Assembly: GCA_025766275.1 (NCBI GenBank)
Contig: JAFKAC010000107.1
Span: 116,759-180,758 of the forward strand
DNA from: Lactarius indigo
Lineage: Eukaryota > Basidiomycota > Agaricomycetes > Russulales > Russulaceae
Direction of reading: 5' to 3'
Length of the DNA stretch: 64,000 nucleotides
Shown here in pieces: positions 34,856 to 47,294 of this stretch. Position numbers and translations under genes: made by a program. Within the stretch, counting starts at the first letter, position 1, and each line of letters opens with the position of its first letter. The notes below the pieces were generated by a model. The model had not been told where the DNA came from. It was given only the letters and a program-made list of their open reading frames with translations, and did no database searches.

Positions 34856-35421
34856 GCTGGCGGTGGTCGACAGCGTCGTAAAGGCGATGAGACAGGCCCA
34901 GATATCGCTCCCATCTCCCACTAGTCCCCTGGCTATTTAGGGTCTCTCATCGGAAGGGGTGATAACTTGAACCCGGATTATATAAGCTAACTTGTGTGAC
35001 AGCATTGTCACCCTTGTTGACACCCACAATAGTACATGTTCTCCTTATCGGGTCTAGTTGCTCGGGAAGGCTGCGCAGCATGACATCTACCGCATCGTCG
35101 AACGTCTTCCCTGGAACCCGAGGAGCGGGCCAGCGTTTTTGGTCTCCTACCTAGGGCACTACTTGGTCCCGTGCGCCGAACTTACGCCCACCGATGCCTT
35201 GGCGGCGGGTGTGACTTTGCAGATACTCCGACACCTCGGACTACAGAACTACTCCGGCCGCTGTGAGCACTCGTTTACAGGGCGGCAGGAGGTGGTTTGA
35301 AGGGCGATAGTTTGGCAGCCCGTTCGGCGTGACCTTTTCACTCGGTCGATGACACGTGCACGCCTGGCTCACTGTTTCTGTCTGTTTCTGTCCCATTCTG
35401 ACTCAGCTGTATGGACCGAAG

Positions 35422-35434
35422 ATGAAGGTAAGAA
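35422..35434 (+). other. Empty LINE target site in unit B
   Basis: ATGAAGGTAAGAA followed by GAATCTAGTGAAGTGACTCA. Both flanks match unit A on either side of the LINE, so this is the uninterrupted ancestral arrangement apart from one C/T difference. Confidence 0.9.
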
Positions 35435-35631
35435 GAATCTAGTGAAGTGACTCAGCCCAGAAGATCCGGTGAAGGGGGATAATTGCACATACTTGTTTTA
35501 TTGTCCACGTCCCTGTTTCGCTAGCAATTTTCCGGAAGTCGACATTGTCATTGGACAGTATAGATAACCCAGGGTTCTATTCAAAGCTTCCTGGCATACT
35601 CGACTGTCTGCGGGATCCAATTCAGGCAAAC

Positions 35632-36104
35632 TTAAAACATCTTCTCGACCTTGGGGACAGTTATGATGCCACCGTCCTGGGAGACCGCCTTAGCTATCCA
35701 TGCTGTACGGAGTGTCTCAGCGACAATCTTCTTGATACTGGCATCTCGCGCATAATTATGCACCTTGACGGTGCTTCTAACAGTGGTCTTGGGGGTCTGT
35801 GGCGCCGCCACATGGAACAAGGCGTCAACGCTTGAGCGGGATCAGAAAGATATTGTCCGTTACGACAACTCTTCCAAAAGCTGAGAAAGACAGCGGCCGC
35901 GATCAGAATGGATGCAGCAAATAATGTCTTCGACTTCGACGATTTCGAATTTGCCCTCATATTCCACGTAGGTGAATCGCCTGAATGCGGTAATATGCTT
36001 GTGTATCACAAGAAGATGAATAACTTCCCAAAACGTGGTGTACGGTCCACAACATGCGAACCGACAAAGCCAGTGGCACCAGGCATGCCGGTCAGGTCAG
36101 CCAT
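35632..36104 (-). pseudogene. NAD-dependent epimerase-like pseudogene, copy B
   Basis: The ATG at 36104 begins MADLTGMPGATGFVGSHVVD; GATGFVG is the NAD-binding glycine loop of the epimerase/dehydratase family. The frame soon stops. Further pieces appear in the expected order: YVEYEGKFEIVEVEDI, then VDALFHVAAPQTPKTTVRST and NYARDASIKKIVAETLRTAW. The usual family order is a GxxGxxG loop, an EDI segment, ALxGVDALFHVAAP and DAGIKKIVxTSS, so the match is convincing. Stops and missing segments (no YxxxK, no substrate domain) mark it as a pseudogene. It was probably already decaying before the duplication, because both copies lack the C-terminal half. Confidence 0.68.
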
Positions 36105-36283
36105 AACTAGTTATAATCGCGCGCGAACGAGAACTAGTCCCACTGTAGTATGTGACGAGCTGAAATTGCGGTCAAAAAGGGTTGATGGTAGTTTAGCAGC
36201 ATGGATCACCTTTACGCACCCTTAAATGATCAACTGTTGAGAATACCCCGAATTTCCTTATTCTTCTATACCGACGATTGGTC

Positions 36284-38137
36284 GTTGGCGCTGCGAGAGG
36301 ACCTGCGAGGTGTTGGGAATGATGCTCATCAGTCTCGGCACGTGACTCCCCCAGTTGTTATGGTTTCTTCGAGTTTCGTTCGTTTTTCATTCCATTTTCT
36401 GTGGCCACTTCCAATCTGGACGTTGCTATGGCCCATGGCCCCGCCCCAAGGCACTCTTCTCGGCGACGTTCGATGCCGACGCCACCTCGGTCGACGAGTG
36501 ATTGATTGAAAAGCATAATTTCCTCTGGTACTGCATCCTTGTTGTGAACACATGACACATCCGTTAACCTGTGACTCGCGGATATTATTAAGACGACGCG
36601 CAAGCCTGTGTATTATAGGTATTCCGAGATTGTCTCCCTTCTCAAGTCTCAGATATGCTCCTGTAGGAATAGGAGAGGGCCGCGTCAGCGCGACGCGCAA
36701 GCGTAGTAGCTCATGTATTTAAACAGCGAGTTTGCGACTGGAATCACAGAATTCTCTCGCCCATTTTCCCTGCCGTCACAAATCATTAGTCATCCAAAGT
36801 CACACGGAGGTGGGCGACATCACATCCTGGGCGGGCCATGTGTCCAGTGGCGTCCAGTCCGTGCCTGGTGTATGCGGCACAACACCACAGAATCACTTTG
36901 CGGTCTGTCTTGAGATCCCACAGTGCGCCAGGTGTCAATAGAGCCCTCCTTGACAAACCCGTTAGAACGGCTGAGCCAACAGTAAGGTGCGCAGCGTTTC
37001 TCGCCCAAGGTTTCGCCCATGTCAGTTGATGCAGATAATGCCCCAAGTAATGGCCTGTTTTTCATCATGTGCAACGAGTGATATAGGCAACAGCAACAGT
37101 GTTCTTGCTACCTGTTCGGTAAACATCATTTGTATCATTGAACGGAAACCTGCATACCTCTTGCTACCTATCCTTGCGTTCTGGTCTGCAATATCTCCAT
37201 GGTCTTCCTGAAGGTTGCCATCATGGGACAAACGAGGCATCACCTCGCTCCAGAGAACGTGCATCTTCGGCGCAAGAAGTGTGCACGTCCACACCACACC
37301 CTTGCGTTGTCAACGCCCTATAGGCGTTTTTGTGTATTTGGTTTCACGGGACGCTCAGTGGAGCAGACCTTTACCCCGGACTGATTCCCAAGCTCTCCTT
37401 AATCGTCGAAGGGTCAATAGCTGAGCTGCTCTTATCTTCTAGTACCCTTGTGGGGCTTGTATGATGGTTTTTCGCCGACATGCCCCTCGCACATGTGCCC
37501 CGGGCTCAGGCGTCAGCTCACACGAGGTGGGTACCATGTCATCACTTCACATCCAACACCCATTTATACTTCCGATTGCGGTAACGAGCTGGACTCAACG
37601 TGTCCTTCCAAGACACCTGCGTTTCCCTTGCGCGCATTTCATTTTACGTACATGCATGCAAGGCATCGTGCTCGATGAACTTCCATCCCGTCTTATCATC
37701 GACGGTAGATACGAAGGCCCCTCCGGTATTGGGGGTGTGATGCCTCTACCCTCAACGGCGCACATAAGTCATTCAACAAAAAAAAGTTTTACCCCCATCG
37801 GTGAAATTTACAATAGGGGCCCCGATATTCCAATCCCAACAAATTGCGGGCGGCCGTTTTCGTCGTGGTCCATCATGTGTGATCCCTGCGCCAGAGTGCC
37901 GTCCAGGATCAACTCTGCCTTATTAGTGCCCTTTCACCATCACGTGTGCCCCAGTTCCAGTTTAACCACTATCCCAACTTGTGCCGTCCCGTACTAGTTC
38001 TCCTTGTTGGGGGCGATTTGGTAATAATGATAAGGAGGCTGTGTTTGCTCACAGCCTCCCTAGGACACCGTTATAAGTCTTTGTCCCATCTCAGGACGTC
38101 CACTTAGCACCTCCATCTACTTTTCCAGGTTGCGGCT
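36284..38137. other. Intergenic, 1.85 kb, no supported gene
   Basis: Unique sequence after the duplication. Open frames are short on both strands. Overlapping minus-strand frames at 36786-37297 might be remnants of one gene but match no family I know. A short inverted repeat (GGAGGCTGTG ... CACAGCCTCC) lies at 38034-38060. Confidence 0.55.
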
Positions 38138-38703
38138 ATGATGAAGCTGTACTCGGGAACCCGCCAGCCGGCGGCCTCATCCTCAACCGCCCCAGCTAAT
38201 CCCGTCAAGGATGACTTCCCAGAGGCATTGACCTACCGCTTCAATGACAATAGCGCATGGGTACCTGCGGCCAAAACTCACGACGTAGGTTCCGGTCCCC
38301 CTATTGTCCCTATTGTCCAGTTGACGAGCCCTCGGGCGTCGCTCAGGAGGCTGTCGACCTCGCGAAGCATGCATACCCTGAGTTGCGGAGCGTTCGACGT
38401 GATCGCATCACATTCCACACAACCGGCAAGTCGAGTATTGCGTGCATCACGCCGGCGGCATGGCAACTTGTCGTGCGGCGCCTCCCCCCATATCACGTCG
38501 TGGACGTGAGAATACGGGACACAGAAGGACTCGACGACGACTTTGACCTACCGGAATATCCGTACTCGGCTGTAAACACCGTCATGAGGGAGAAGGAGGA
38601 GCGGTATTTGCAGAAGGAAGAGTCTCGCTCTACCAACGGACCCCAGGTTGAAGGGAATCGTTTGAGCAAGATGATAAGCTTTATTCGGGGGGCTGATTCG
38701 TAG
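38138..38703 (+). CDS. Uncharacterised basidiomycete protein, paralog 1 (167 aa)
   Basis: Two exons, 38138-38284 and 38347-38703, with a 62-base GT-AG intron in phase 0. The protein starts MMKLYSGTRQPAASSSTAPA, then has DFPEALTYRFNDNSAWVPAA and KTHD directly before the intron. Exon 2 opens EAVDLAKHAYPELRSVRRDR and continues ITFHTTGKSSIACITPAAWQ and VVRRLPPYHVVDVRIRD; the charged tail ends MISFIRGADS. I do not recognise the family. The same pattern and the same intron position occur in the gene at 39850-40809, so both are real and related. It may form a small alpha/beta domain. No signal peptide or membrane helix. Confidence 0.75.
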
Positions 38704-39849
38704 ACCTTATTGTGTGTACTAGTATCGGGGCTTTCAGGGACGTTCGTTACCGAAATCTTTCTGAGTGGCACAGCGAACAGTACTGTATTGATTGGTTGAT
38801 GTTCCCAGCTGATGATCCATTGTACAGCATGTACAGCAACTTATTTACTTGGTTGTCATCTATCCATACGGCATAGTGGACCATTGACTCCTTGCTGTCA
38901 TACGCCACAAGTTCCGAAGTGACATGGTCCGTGGTCGCCCGCCGATAGCTGGAGTGGCCTGGCATTCTAGAGCACTTACTCCTGAGGGTAGCTTTGATTG
39001 ACGTGTTACAATAAACGACTCGGAAGATGGGCACCATCACCACATAATTGTTCCCCCAACTCGTTTGCTCATTTGTCTTGACAAGTTGCCGTGCACCTGT
39101 AATACTGTTGTCTCGTTCTGTTGTACGTTACTCGTATTGAGTGTGTTGAATTTTTAGGGTGGGTCGTCGCTGTACGTAAATGCACAGGTCGTGACATTAG
39201 CGACCGCCGCTCATATCCGTGGCGGCGCCGGCCAATTTCTACAATACCACCTGTGCAGTAATACGTGCAGACTGGTCTTGACCCAATACAACAGCATTGA
39301 CACCAACGACTGCCAGCGGCGGCGGTCTCGGCATACCTCGCTCACTTGCCAGTGACGCGACCGACAAAAGGTTCAAGTTGCACGCAAAATTCAATACACA
39401 TCATGCCGGCGTCGACTGTTCCTGGGTCTTGTGAACACCTTTCTAGACACGGTCGGACCTTCAAGAACAGCGTAGAATAAGTCAGACGCTCGCTTGAAGC
39501 ACTGCGCAATATCTTCACAGCATCCCTTCATGGATCCGTCCAAGTTTTGCAGTTGGAACCTGTCGAGCGTTACATGGGCGCAATCAATGTGGCGGTGTGG
39601 TGGCACGTCGGAGTCCACGTATTCTCGATAGGCGGTCCAGCCCTGGGGGACGGTTGCAGTGTGGGTGCATTGCTTTCGCCAGCAACGCGATGGCTTCGGC
39701 CCCCGTTGCGCATCTCAATTGGACGGTGACCTCGTGGCTTATCTCTGTAGACGCCTGCCCCAACTACATATTGGGGGGTCGTGTCCCGACTCTCTATTCT
39801 TCCCCGGCGTCCTATCTCTACCTCCACGCCCACATACCCTCCCTTAGAC
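38704..39849. other. Intergenic between the two paralogs
   Basis: No coding exon is supported. Short open frames on both strands lack similarity to the flanking genes. Presumably holds the 3' end of paralog 1 and the promoter of paralog 2. Confidence 0.5.
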
Positions 39850-40809
39850 ATGCCAGTGTCCTTGTACGCCCCTTCCGACGACATGTTCTCCCCTTCCGTT
39901 CCGCGTCGTGACATCCCCCTCGTCGACGAGAGCACCGATATTTACATATACCCTCCGGTGACTATCGCACAACCGCTTTCTCCGATCGAAGAAGTCAGAG
40001 GCCGCAGTCGCAGTCGTACTCCCAGCCGCAGTCGCAGCCGCAGTCCTCGTCGGCTGAGTCCCGCGCGTGTTTATGGTCGATACAGTCGTAGCCCAAGCCC
40101 AAGAAGCCCAAGCCCCCGCAGCCGCAGTCGTAGCTCGAGCCGAAGCTGGCGCTGCTTCCGTCGTCGTCGCAGTGTGTCACCACCACCAGGATGTCTTAAC
40201 ACAGGCCCCTACCGACCCCGATCGCCACGTTCGCCATCTCCGCCTTACATCCCACCTCCAGTCATTCTGCCGCCTCGACAGCCGTCGATTGTCGTAATGC
40301 CGCCGCCGGCCCCTCCAGTGCAGGCCCCGATGTCCCCGCCCTCGCCCTCGCCGTGGTATGTCTGGCCCAACCAGGCCCCCAAGCAGCCTGTGGATATCCT
40401 GACATTCCATTATAACAAAAACATGGCTTACGCCCCCGCTGCTAAGACCTACGATGTGCGCTCACTCTCCTCTCATATGTGTGTCCGTGTGATCTGACGG
40501 GAGATGTGTGTGTTGCAGGAGGCAATCGATAATGTAGTGGAACTCTGGCCTGAGTTACGCGAGGTCGAGCGTGATCGGATCCACCTACTCGTGACTGGCT
40601 CAGACCACCTCGTGCGCGTTCCCAGGATGACGTGGGCCGCCGTCTTGTGCGACCTCCCTCGTTATGAGGTCATGCATGTCCAGGTCGAGGAAATGCCGCC
40701 CCCTCCTCAGTACCAGGGAAAGGGAAAAGGAAAATGGGGAGACAGTGACGGGAAAGGGCGCCGGTCGAGCGGCCTGTTCTCGTCGATCAAACGGATCTTC
40801 TTCGGCTGA
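39850..40809 (+). CDS. Uncharacterised RS/proline-rich protein, paralog 2 (298 aa)
   Basis: Exons 39850-40455 and 40519-40809, with a 63-base intron in phase 0. The N-terminus MPVSLYAPSDDMFSPSVPRR leads to an Arg/Ser-dipeptide region (RGRSRSRTPSRSRSRSPRR and further RS and SP repeats to about 40150), then a proline-rich segment (YIPPPVILPPRQPSIVVMPP). The conserved domain reads VDILTFHYNKNMAYAPAAKT, intron, EAIDNVVELWPELREVERDR, MTWAAVLCDLPRYEVMHVQV. The tail is basic and ends SGLFSSIKRIFFG. It shares the domain and exact intron position with 38138-38703. RS dipeptides suggest nuclear, phosphorylated, splicing-related behaviour, but there is no RRM, so that is inference only. Confidence 0.78.
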
Positions 40810-41108
40810 GTTGGGGGCGTGCAGGGGGGAAATGAGGTCATTCACGAGGCTCGTTTATGAAACGTTTTGGATATGTTGCCTGATTCACGAAACCCCTTTC
40901 ACGACGCGTGTAGGACTAACGAGTTCAGGTTAGATAGGATCTTTCTTGCTGTACAAAACCTTGTGTAGTGGTGCCATTGCAACTACTACACAATGAAATG
41001 ATAGTAATGTCCGGTCGAGATGACAGAACTGCCTGAAAGAATACTGTCCATATCAACAGAAGATAAATGTATAATGAGGGTGTGATCCGGAAGGGCGCCA
41101 CAAACACC

Positions 41109-42689
41109 TCACCCGGCTGCCGTTTCTGCTACCGCCAGCTGCAATGCCCCGAGCGGATGGCCCCAATGCTTCATCAATTCCCTAGTCCGCTTCTCGGCGG
41201 CCGCACGTTCACGAGCCAGCCGTGGCGCGCGTTGTGCCCATTGCGCCCGATCAAGGAACACGGGGCGGAAGCGACGCGAAAGAGGGAGCGCGTCGTCAGC
41301 TTGGCCCGCCTCTGCAAGTGCATCTACGACGGCCATCTCGTCCTCTGCCTCGCCGTCCTCACCGTCAGAGAAGATAGCGAGCGCCTGCATGCGAGCCGAG
41401 GGTGGCGTTCGGTATGCGTGCGTCGGCGTAGCGGTCGCCTTGGGCCGCCGTGGCGTCGATGGACCCGCGACAGGCTCGGACGCGACGAGCCGCGGCGAGG
41501 GCGCGTCCAACATCTCGACGTCCTCTGACGACGAGGTCGATGCAGCCCTGCGCACGGGCAGCGTGCGCGTGCGCGGCGTGGTGCGTGGGCGTTTCGAGGG
41601 TGTCTCGGGTGGGACGTCGTCCTCCGAGGCGGATATGTCGGAGAGCGAGAAGGCGACTTTGCGCTTCACGCTGCCTGTGAGGGACGACGCCAGGCTACTC
41701 GCGCTGCGCAGTGCGGACTTGGTCGGCGATGCAGATCGCGACTGCGAGGGTGTCGTTGTCGCTGTCGTTGGCGTTTTCGACTGTCCATCGCCGCCGGTCT
41801 TCTTTTGCAACTCCTTTATCGCGCCTTTGATAGATTCCTTCATATCAACGCACTCTTCCTCCAGCATCTTCACGAGACGAGAGAAGACCTTGAGCGTTAC
41901 CCCGTACTTGTCGACTAGTGGCGCATAAGTTATGGCCGAGATCTAGGGGGCATGTTGGTAGGTAAAATAAGGGACACCCAGATTAGTGCGACGCACCTTG
42001 ATAGTTCGACAAACCCAGAAGAATACTGCTATCCGTACGTCTATTCCAGAGTCGGCGAGATGTGATGCGTATTTTTGCTGGTAACGTGGTAGGGCGACCA
42101 GCGCGGCATGAGCCTCCTTCATCCATGATTCGACGCGTAGAGGCCGTCCTATCTTGTGCTCCTTGATAAGTGCAGCATACGCGATGGGATCAACACCGGT
42201 CTTTGATTTACTAGGAGAACCAGTCGGCGTCTTCGGAACGTGGAGAGCAGCCTTGACTGTCCTCAAGGTGCTCGCAAACTGCCTCGGTGCAAGGCAAGAC
42301 GCCTTCTGCGCGACGTCTTCGGTAACGTCAGCGTATCCCGCACTGACGTGATGGACATTGGAGAGAGAAAAACGCGTGGAAAGACAACGCGCGTACCTCT
42401 TGGACGCGATGTACGCGCAAATGGCGGGTAGACCTATCTTCGCCTCGCCGATGTCATAGCCTGTTCCAGGACCGGTTTTGGAGTGCACGGTACGCAGGAG
42501 CGCGCGTGCCTTTTCTCTCACTTCTGGGCGCGGGGTGAGGTTGTCGATGAGACTTTCTTCGAGTTTGGGCATTGGGAATCCGGACGAACTCGCCTCGAGG
42601 CTCGAGTGCGATGACAAGATGCGTCGCGTTACCCGTGGGAGTGGGTCGCGTAATTGTACACCAACCCGAAGTGTAACAGTGTTTGCCAT
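41109..42689 (-). CDS. ORC6: Origin recognition complex subunit 6
   Basis: Smallest subunit of ORC, needed for MCM loading at replication origins; built of cyclin-box-like (TFIIB-like) folds. The ATG at 42689 gives MANTVTLRVGVQLRDPLPRV. The N-terminal fold has GEAKIGLPAICAYIASKR, then across an intron YADVTEDVAQKASCLAPRQF and ASTLRTVKAALH, a pattern characteristic of Orc6. The second fold includes SGIDVRIAVFFWVCRTIK and, after another intron, ISAITYAPLVDKYGVTLK. The C-terminal region is disordered and rich in Ser/Pro/Thr (SRSASPTKSALRSASS, EDDVPPETPSKRPRTTP), with several SP/TP sites that could be CDK targets, as known for yeast Orc6. The last residues are GALQLAVAETAAG before TGA at 41109-41111. 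It is convergent with the RS-rich gene. Confidence 0.85.
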
Positions 42690-45600
42690 TCCTGTATACT
42701 ACCCTTAGGACACCTATGGGACCTCTTCCATACCGCTAGCATTGTCTTCCCGAAGATACGTGGTCTCTTTCGTGCGACATGGATCTCCTTTCACGGTTCC
42801 CCGGCCGGTCCGGTGCATGCCCTCGCCATTTCGTTCATTTGGCTTCCTGTTTCGTGCTACGTTCGTACCTCGCTGACGTTGTTGACTTCGTCTCAGACGT
42901 AAGCGCACCGGCCTTCAGCACATACCCTGCCTAAAACTTTAGCTCCGAGCAGGGTTGCCCTTCGTGGTACTCCAAATTTTATGCCTTATGCCTCTTCTGT
43001 ATTCCCCTAAGGCACGGCCAAAAACCCCGCTTCGTCCACCAGCTCTCGAAGTGGTTGTTCGGCCGCATACGAATCTCGCCCCTTCGTCGAAGGCATGGCT
43101 TTACTTGACTTGGCCTGGACCCCCGGTGTCTGCTGGTCCATGACTTGTCGGTGTTCCTACAATGTGTGAATGTAGGCCTACCTAGAAGATTCGAGGACGA
43201 ATTGCCAAAGATGGTGACATTGGCCATGTCCCGGCAACTCTTGTTATGTTCATCCCGACATTCACTAATGAGCTAACCAGTTTCCCGGAGCAGGTATGTT
43301 GGAACGATCCTTTCCAGGGGGTTGCATAATTCCGCCTCGAGCAATCGAGCAGACCGAACCCTTACTTCGGCTTCTGACACCAGCTCTTCCCAAATTTGTA
43401 ATGGAATGTCAATGGCGAGAAACATCGGCCTCATGTAGTGTTCCTGAGTCAAGCAGAAATATCGGTGCCTGAAAGCCAAGTCGAGCCGCTCAAGAGCTGT
43501 GCAACCTTGCACGGGTGCGGATCGGTTCCGTGTATCGGTTGATCACACGGTGGCGGCACAATGCCACGGTCGAAGTGGCACATCGTACTCGGTAAAAATG
43601 GGAAGCTGCATTCCATTTCGAGCAGACGACAATACGGCTCACTCATTCTATAGACAGAAATTGAACGAAAAAAAGCTGGCCCTTGTCTTGTTAGCCGTGG
43701 GAATGGCACAAGTCAACGCGGCGGTTGCAATAGATGCCGTACGGTCCATATCCAGTGTACTTGATAAACTGGTACTTGATAGATGGACCTGAACACGAAA
43801 TCAATAGGGAGTCAACTCCGATCAGGAAAGTACGATACTCAATGAAGTCTATACAGCATCCCCGAAACCGACTCCCACAAAATGTTCTAGCTTAGCAGTG
43901 AGACGGCCACCATAGACCGTATTCTTCCCAGCAAGGAACAAATACATGTGCCTCTGCAGACTGCAGACACGACTGCGTGGGAGGGCAAAGACGCGGGAGG
44001 AGGTCCATCCGGGTTGTGTCCTTGTGGCATTCCATCATATCACGGAGGAATCTGAATCTTGACAAGACGGATCGAATGTTCATTATCGTGAGTGGTGTCT
44101 GATGCGGCACCATTACGAAAGATTTCGTAAAAAAAAAAAGCCTATCGAGCATAAAAAAGATCGGTGAGAGCCTGAGCACGCTGGCACAGTGTTGTCACTC
44201 TCTGGCCTAGGCCAAAGCCCCTGCTGTGCACAAATCTTGAAGATGACACTCTATCACCACTTCCCCGAAATCTTTTCTGCCCCGAAGATTTACTGTATGT
44301 GTACCAGGCTATGTGGTTATGGGATCACACAAAAAAAGTGGATCAATGGAAACATACGGTTATGGTGAGGTCAAAAAAATGAAGTTACGATTTGCACACG
44401 TCCGCACGTTGAGATCTGAGATCCCACGGATCTTGTCGACCTCATTGAATTCCGAAAGACTATGGTATTAGAATGTACAACAGAGACCAACCATGGCAAG
44501 TTTGGAATCACGAAACCTTTGGGATTGAGCTGCGGAATGGGCTCGGGATGCCCCCTTTGCCTGGGTACGAGAAAACTTAGAAGTCTGCCGCACTTCCACG
44601 CAATTCAGGAAAAAAATCACCATTTCGTCGCATTAACATCAGTCTGCCGCTATGTAAATTTTGACGTACTTACGATGTGTTGTTGAAGCTAGGCCAGGGG
44701 ATCAACAGCAAGACTTTTTGATCACCTGCCACAAATCCATCTGAGTTTGATGCGTACGTCCCGAGCAATCAACCGATGAATCAGCACTCCGACGTGCCTG
44801 CTTCCGCGATTTTCAAACAGCTGCTGTCTGATTGCACCCGTGCTTCCACCTGTGATGCGATCCTGGCACGTCCTGCGCAGCGTGCCTTTGTTTCGGCAGG
44901 TCGGTACGGATGTACGGACTGTGTCATTTCTGGCCACTCTTTGAAAGCTGGTTCGAATCAGTCACACGATGTGAGAGATCACGTACGTAACACGAGGGTC
45001 AGACACTCTCGAGTCCGGAGGTTCGAGATTCCGGTATGATATGCTCGCTCGGTACCTTTCGGGACACGCGGTACGATCCGCGGAGCACTGGCAGCCATGC
45101 TACCCTGAATAACCAATACGCCACCAAAACGGGAAAAACAGAACCTCTAAACCCAAGGGGTGTGTGTGTCAGGTTCGAGTCGGCCGTTCGGCATTTAACC
45201 ACGTGTTGCGGGAAGGTGTGGTTCGACTTAGACATGTCATCTCAAGAATCTACTATGACTTGAAGTTATCAAAAACGCGAAGAAAAATAAAGATAAAAAA
45301 ATTTTGAACCTCAAATTTAAGACAGTGCGCACGCGGTCGACTTTTTTTCTTATTGTGGCGCCGTGAGGGTGTAATACGCGAAGCTAGGATGCCATCTGTG
45401 TGCTTTTTCGAGGGGATCTTCTGCATTCGGGCGTTGTATCACTGAGCATCGGGCTGCTACAAGCCGCTCCATAGTGATCTGTGGGTTTACAATCGCCCGT
45501 CAACATCGCTGTCGTGTAGCCGATTCGCGGATGGGTTTATCTACCGGCGAAAAAAAAAAAGCGGCGTGAAGAACCATACCGTCGACATGCTGGATGTACT

Positions 45601-47294
45601 GGTCGTTAGTGTCTCTTACCGTCGTGGACGGGGCAGCGGCGCTGAGTACTCGTAAATCTCCAACATCTCAGCTGGTACGTGTGTAGATTTTAGACGGTGA
45701 CCTCCGAGTCGGCGATTTGGGGGGCTATTGGACGGACGCAATTACTCCGCAAGTCGAAGAGCCGTGCGTGCGACCGTTTAGGTAGAGGCCACGCCCGAGT
45801 TCGGAGACAAAGACTTCTCGTGGACGGCTGTTACCGGATACCTAGGAGCCTCAAGTCAAACCCCGAGAGCTTAGGCAGCGAACTCATGCACAAGGCCCAC
45901 GGATTTGCACCCCAAGTGAGAACACGCAGCTTAGTTCACTGCCAGCGGTAGCAAGAGGTGAGGAATCGGGTGAGTCGAACCGAGTGATCTTGGTGACGGC
46001 GTCCTTGCGCGGATGTACTGTATGTAGCCTGAGGACTCATGGCCAGGTGAGTTGACAAACCACGATTTACTCCTGACTCGGAACGAGCGTAGCTGCGAAT
46101 CGACGGTGCAAAAAAAGGACCGACGACGTGCGACGCAAATACCGAATACCGCCTAATAGAAATAAAAATGAATGACTGAAACCCGTTGCGCGAAGCCGCC
46201 CACACAATTCCGAACGATTACCGAAAAATATACTTTCACAGGAGGACGGTGCCAGCGGGACAGTACAGCGCACAATCATTACGGATTTCTCGTCCATGGG
46301 CGGTGTTGAGGGTGAGCGCCTCAGCGCAATAAATAAATTGGACGATACGACGTGCGTCTGCTTCACAGACGCGCCAGGATGTGATCGAGGGTATATCTTA
46401 GTACACACGTACTTCGGCTGACACAGGCACCCCTCGAGTAATGCTTGGCTGATGAAGCCACACCTATGCAGGGTAATCTTATTTGAAAGCAGTACAGTCC
46501 TAATGTTACCCGAGTTGGATGTAAGACAGGAACGACCAGTGGGTGAACTCAGCAGGGACGACAGATACTACTGTAAAATGAGGTCATCATCAGGACAGTG
46601 GGCGGACATGAGCAATACCAACCAGAAAAGGACGAGAGCCAAAACGCCACTGATCGCTTTCGAAAAACGTTTTTGAGAGCAAAGTCCGCTGACTGGTATT
46701 TTTGCCTTGATTCCAAGGAAAAGTACAAGTCAGCGAGGAATTGACCTCGTGTGTCTGACTCTTCGTACGGAAGAGAAGTTCCCACTGACATGATGATCCT
46801 AACCACGAGTGTCAAGCTTGGGAAGAATCCCCGGCGATACGACACCAAAAACTAATTTTCACTCTAAGTCATTCGATTTTGATTTTCCAGTCCAGATCGA
46901 CCTGGTTCGACAGGGGCAACCCCGCGAGCGCCTCCTCGAGCCAAGACTGCCGCGTAATACAGTTCTGCCTTTTTCCCTGTACGTGTTCAATGCCCCTTTC
47001 ACTTTACGGATAACCGCACGAGAATCCCTTTCTTACGTCTCTGATTGACAGAGAACACTTGACACAATTTCGGAAACCGTTCGCCATCACTGTATTAGGA
47101 TTGGTGGAGAGATCTCAATTACTTTCGCTCAGTTTGTCCCATCTTCTGCCTTCCAGTCCTGATACGCCCCTTGCTCATCCTGAATTGCGAAGCAACATCG
47201 ACTTTGTCCTCCTAAGGGAATTCTGCATCAAGAACATCAACCGATCATTCCCATCATCTGATCCTCCATTCTTTGTGTCTCAGCAGCAAAGAAC
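42690..47294. other. 4.6 kb gene-poor stretch
   Basis: No supported gene. Short open frames occur throughout. One minus-strand frame at 43273-43512 (CTALERLDLAFRHRYF and so on) resembles the leucine-rich style of F-box proteins but is isolated. Several mono-A runs (44128, 45551) and AT-rich sequence (45270-45345) are present. The right end is the promoter of the TANGO2 gene. It could be decayed mobile or gene-family DNA. Confidence 0.55.

Larger units (their letters stand above)
31505..36283. repeat. Segmental duplication, unit B
   Basis: Direct tandem counterpart of 24708-31308. It lacks the LINE, and lacks about 55 bases present near 24736-24790 in unit A. It carries KHA1 copy B and an epimerase pseudogene. 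Single-base differences and small indels are scattered in coding and non-coding parts, with coding parts better preserved. Confidence 0.93.

Noticed and set aside
36786..37297. Overlapping minus-strand frames possibly forming one gene
   Set aside because: Adjacent frames overlap rather than join at splice sites, and no family motif is present.
43273..43709. Possible F-box/leucine-rich remnant on the minus strand
   Set aside because: Only one short stretch looks leucine-rich in style; no F-box motif and no neighbouring exon that joins.
44940..45190. GGTTCGA-type motifs suggesting tRNA T-arms
   Set aside because: Flanking bases do not form a 5-bp T stem, and no acceptor or anticodon arm can be folded around them. 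The same holds near 45970 and 46905.
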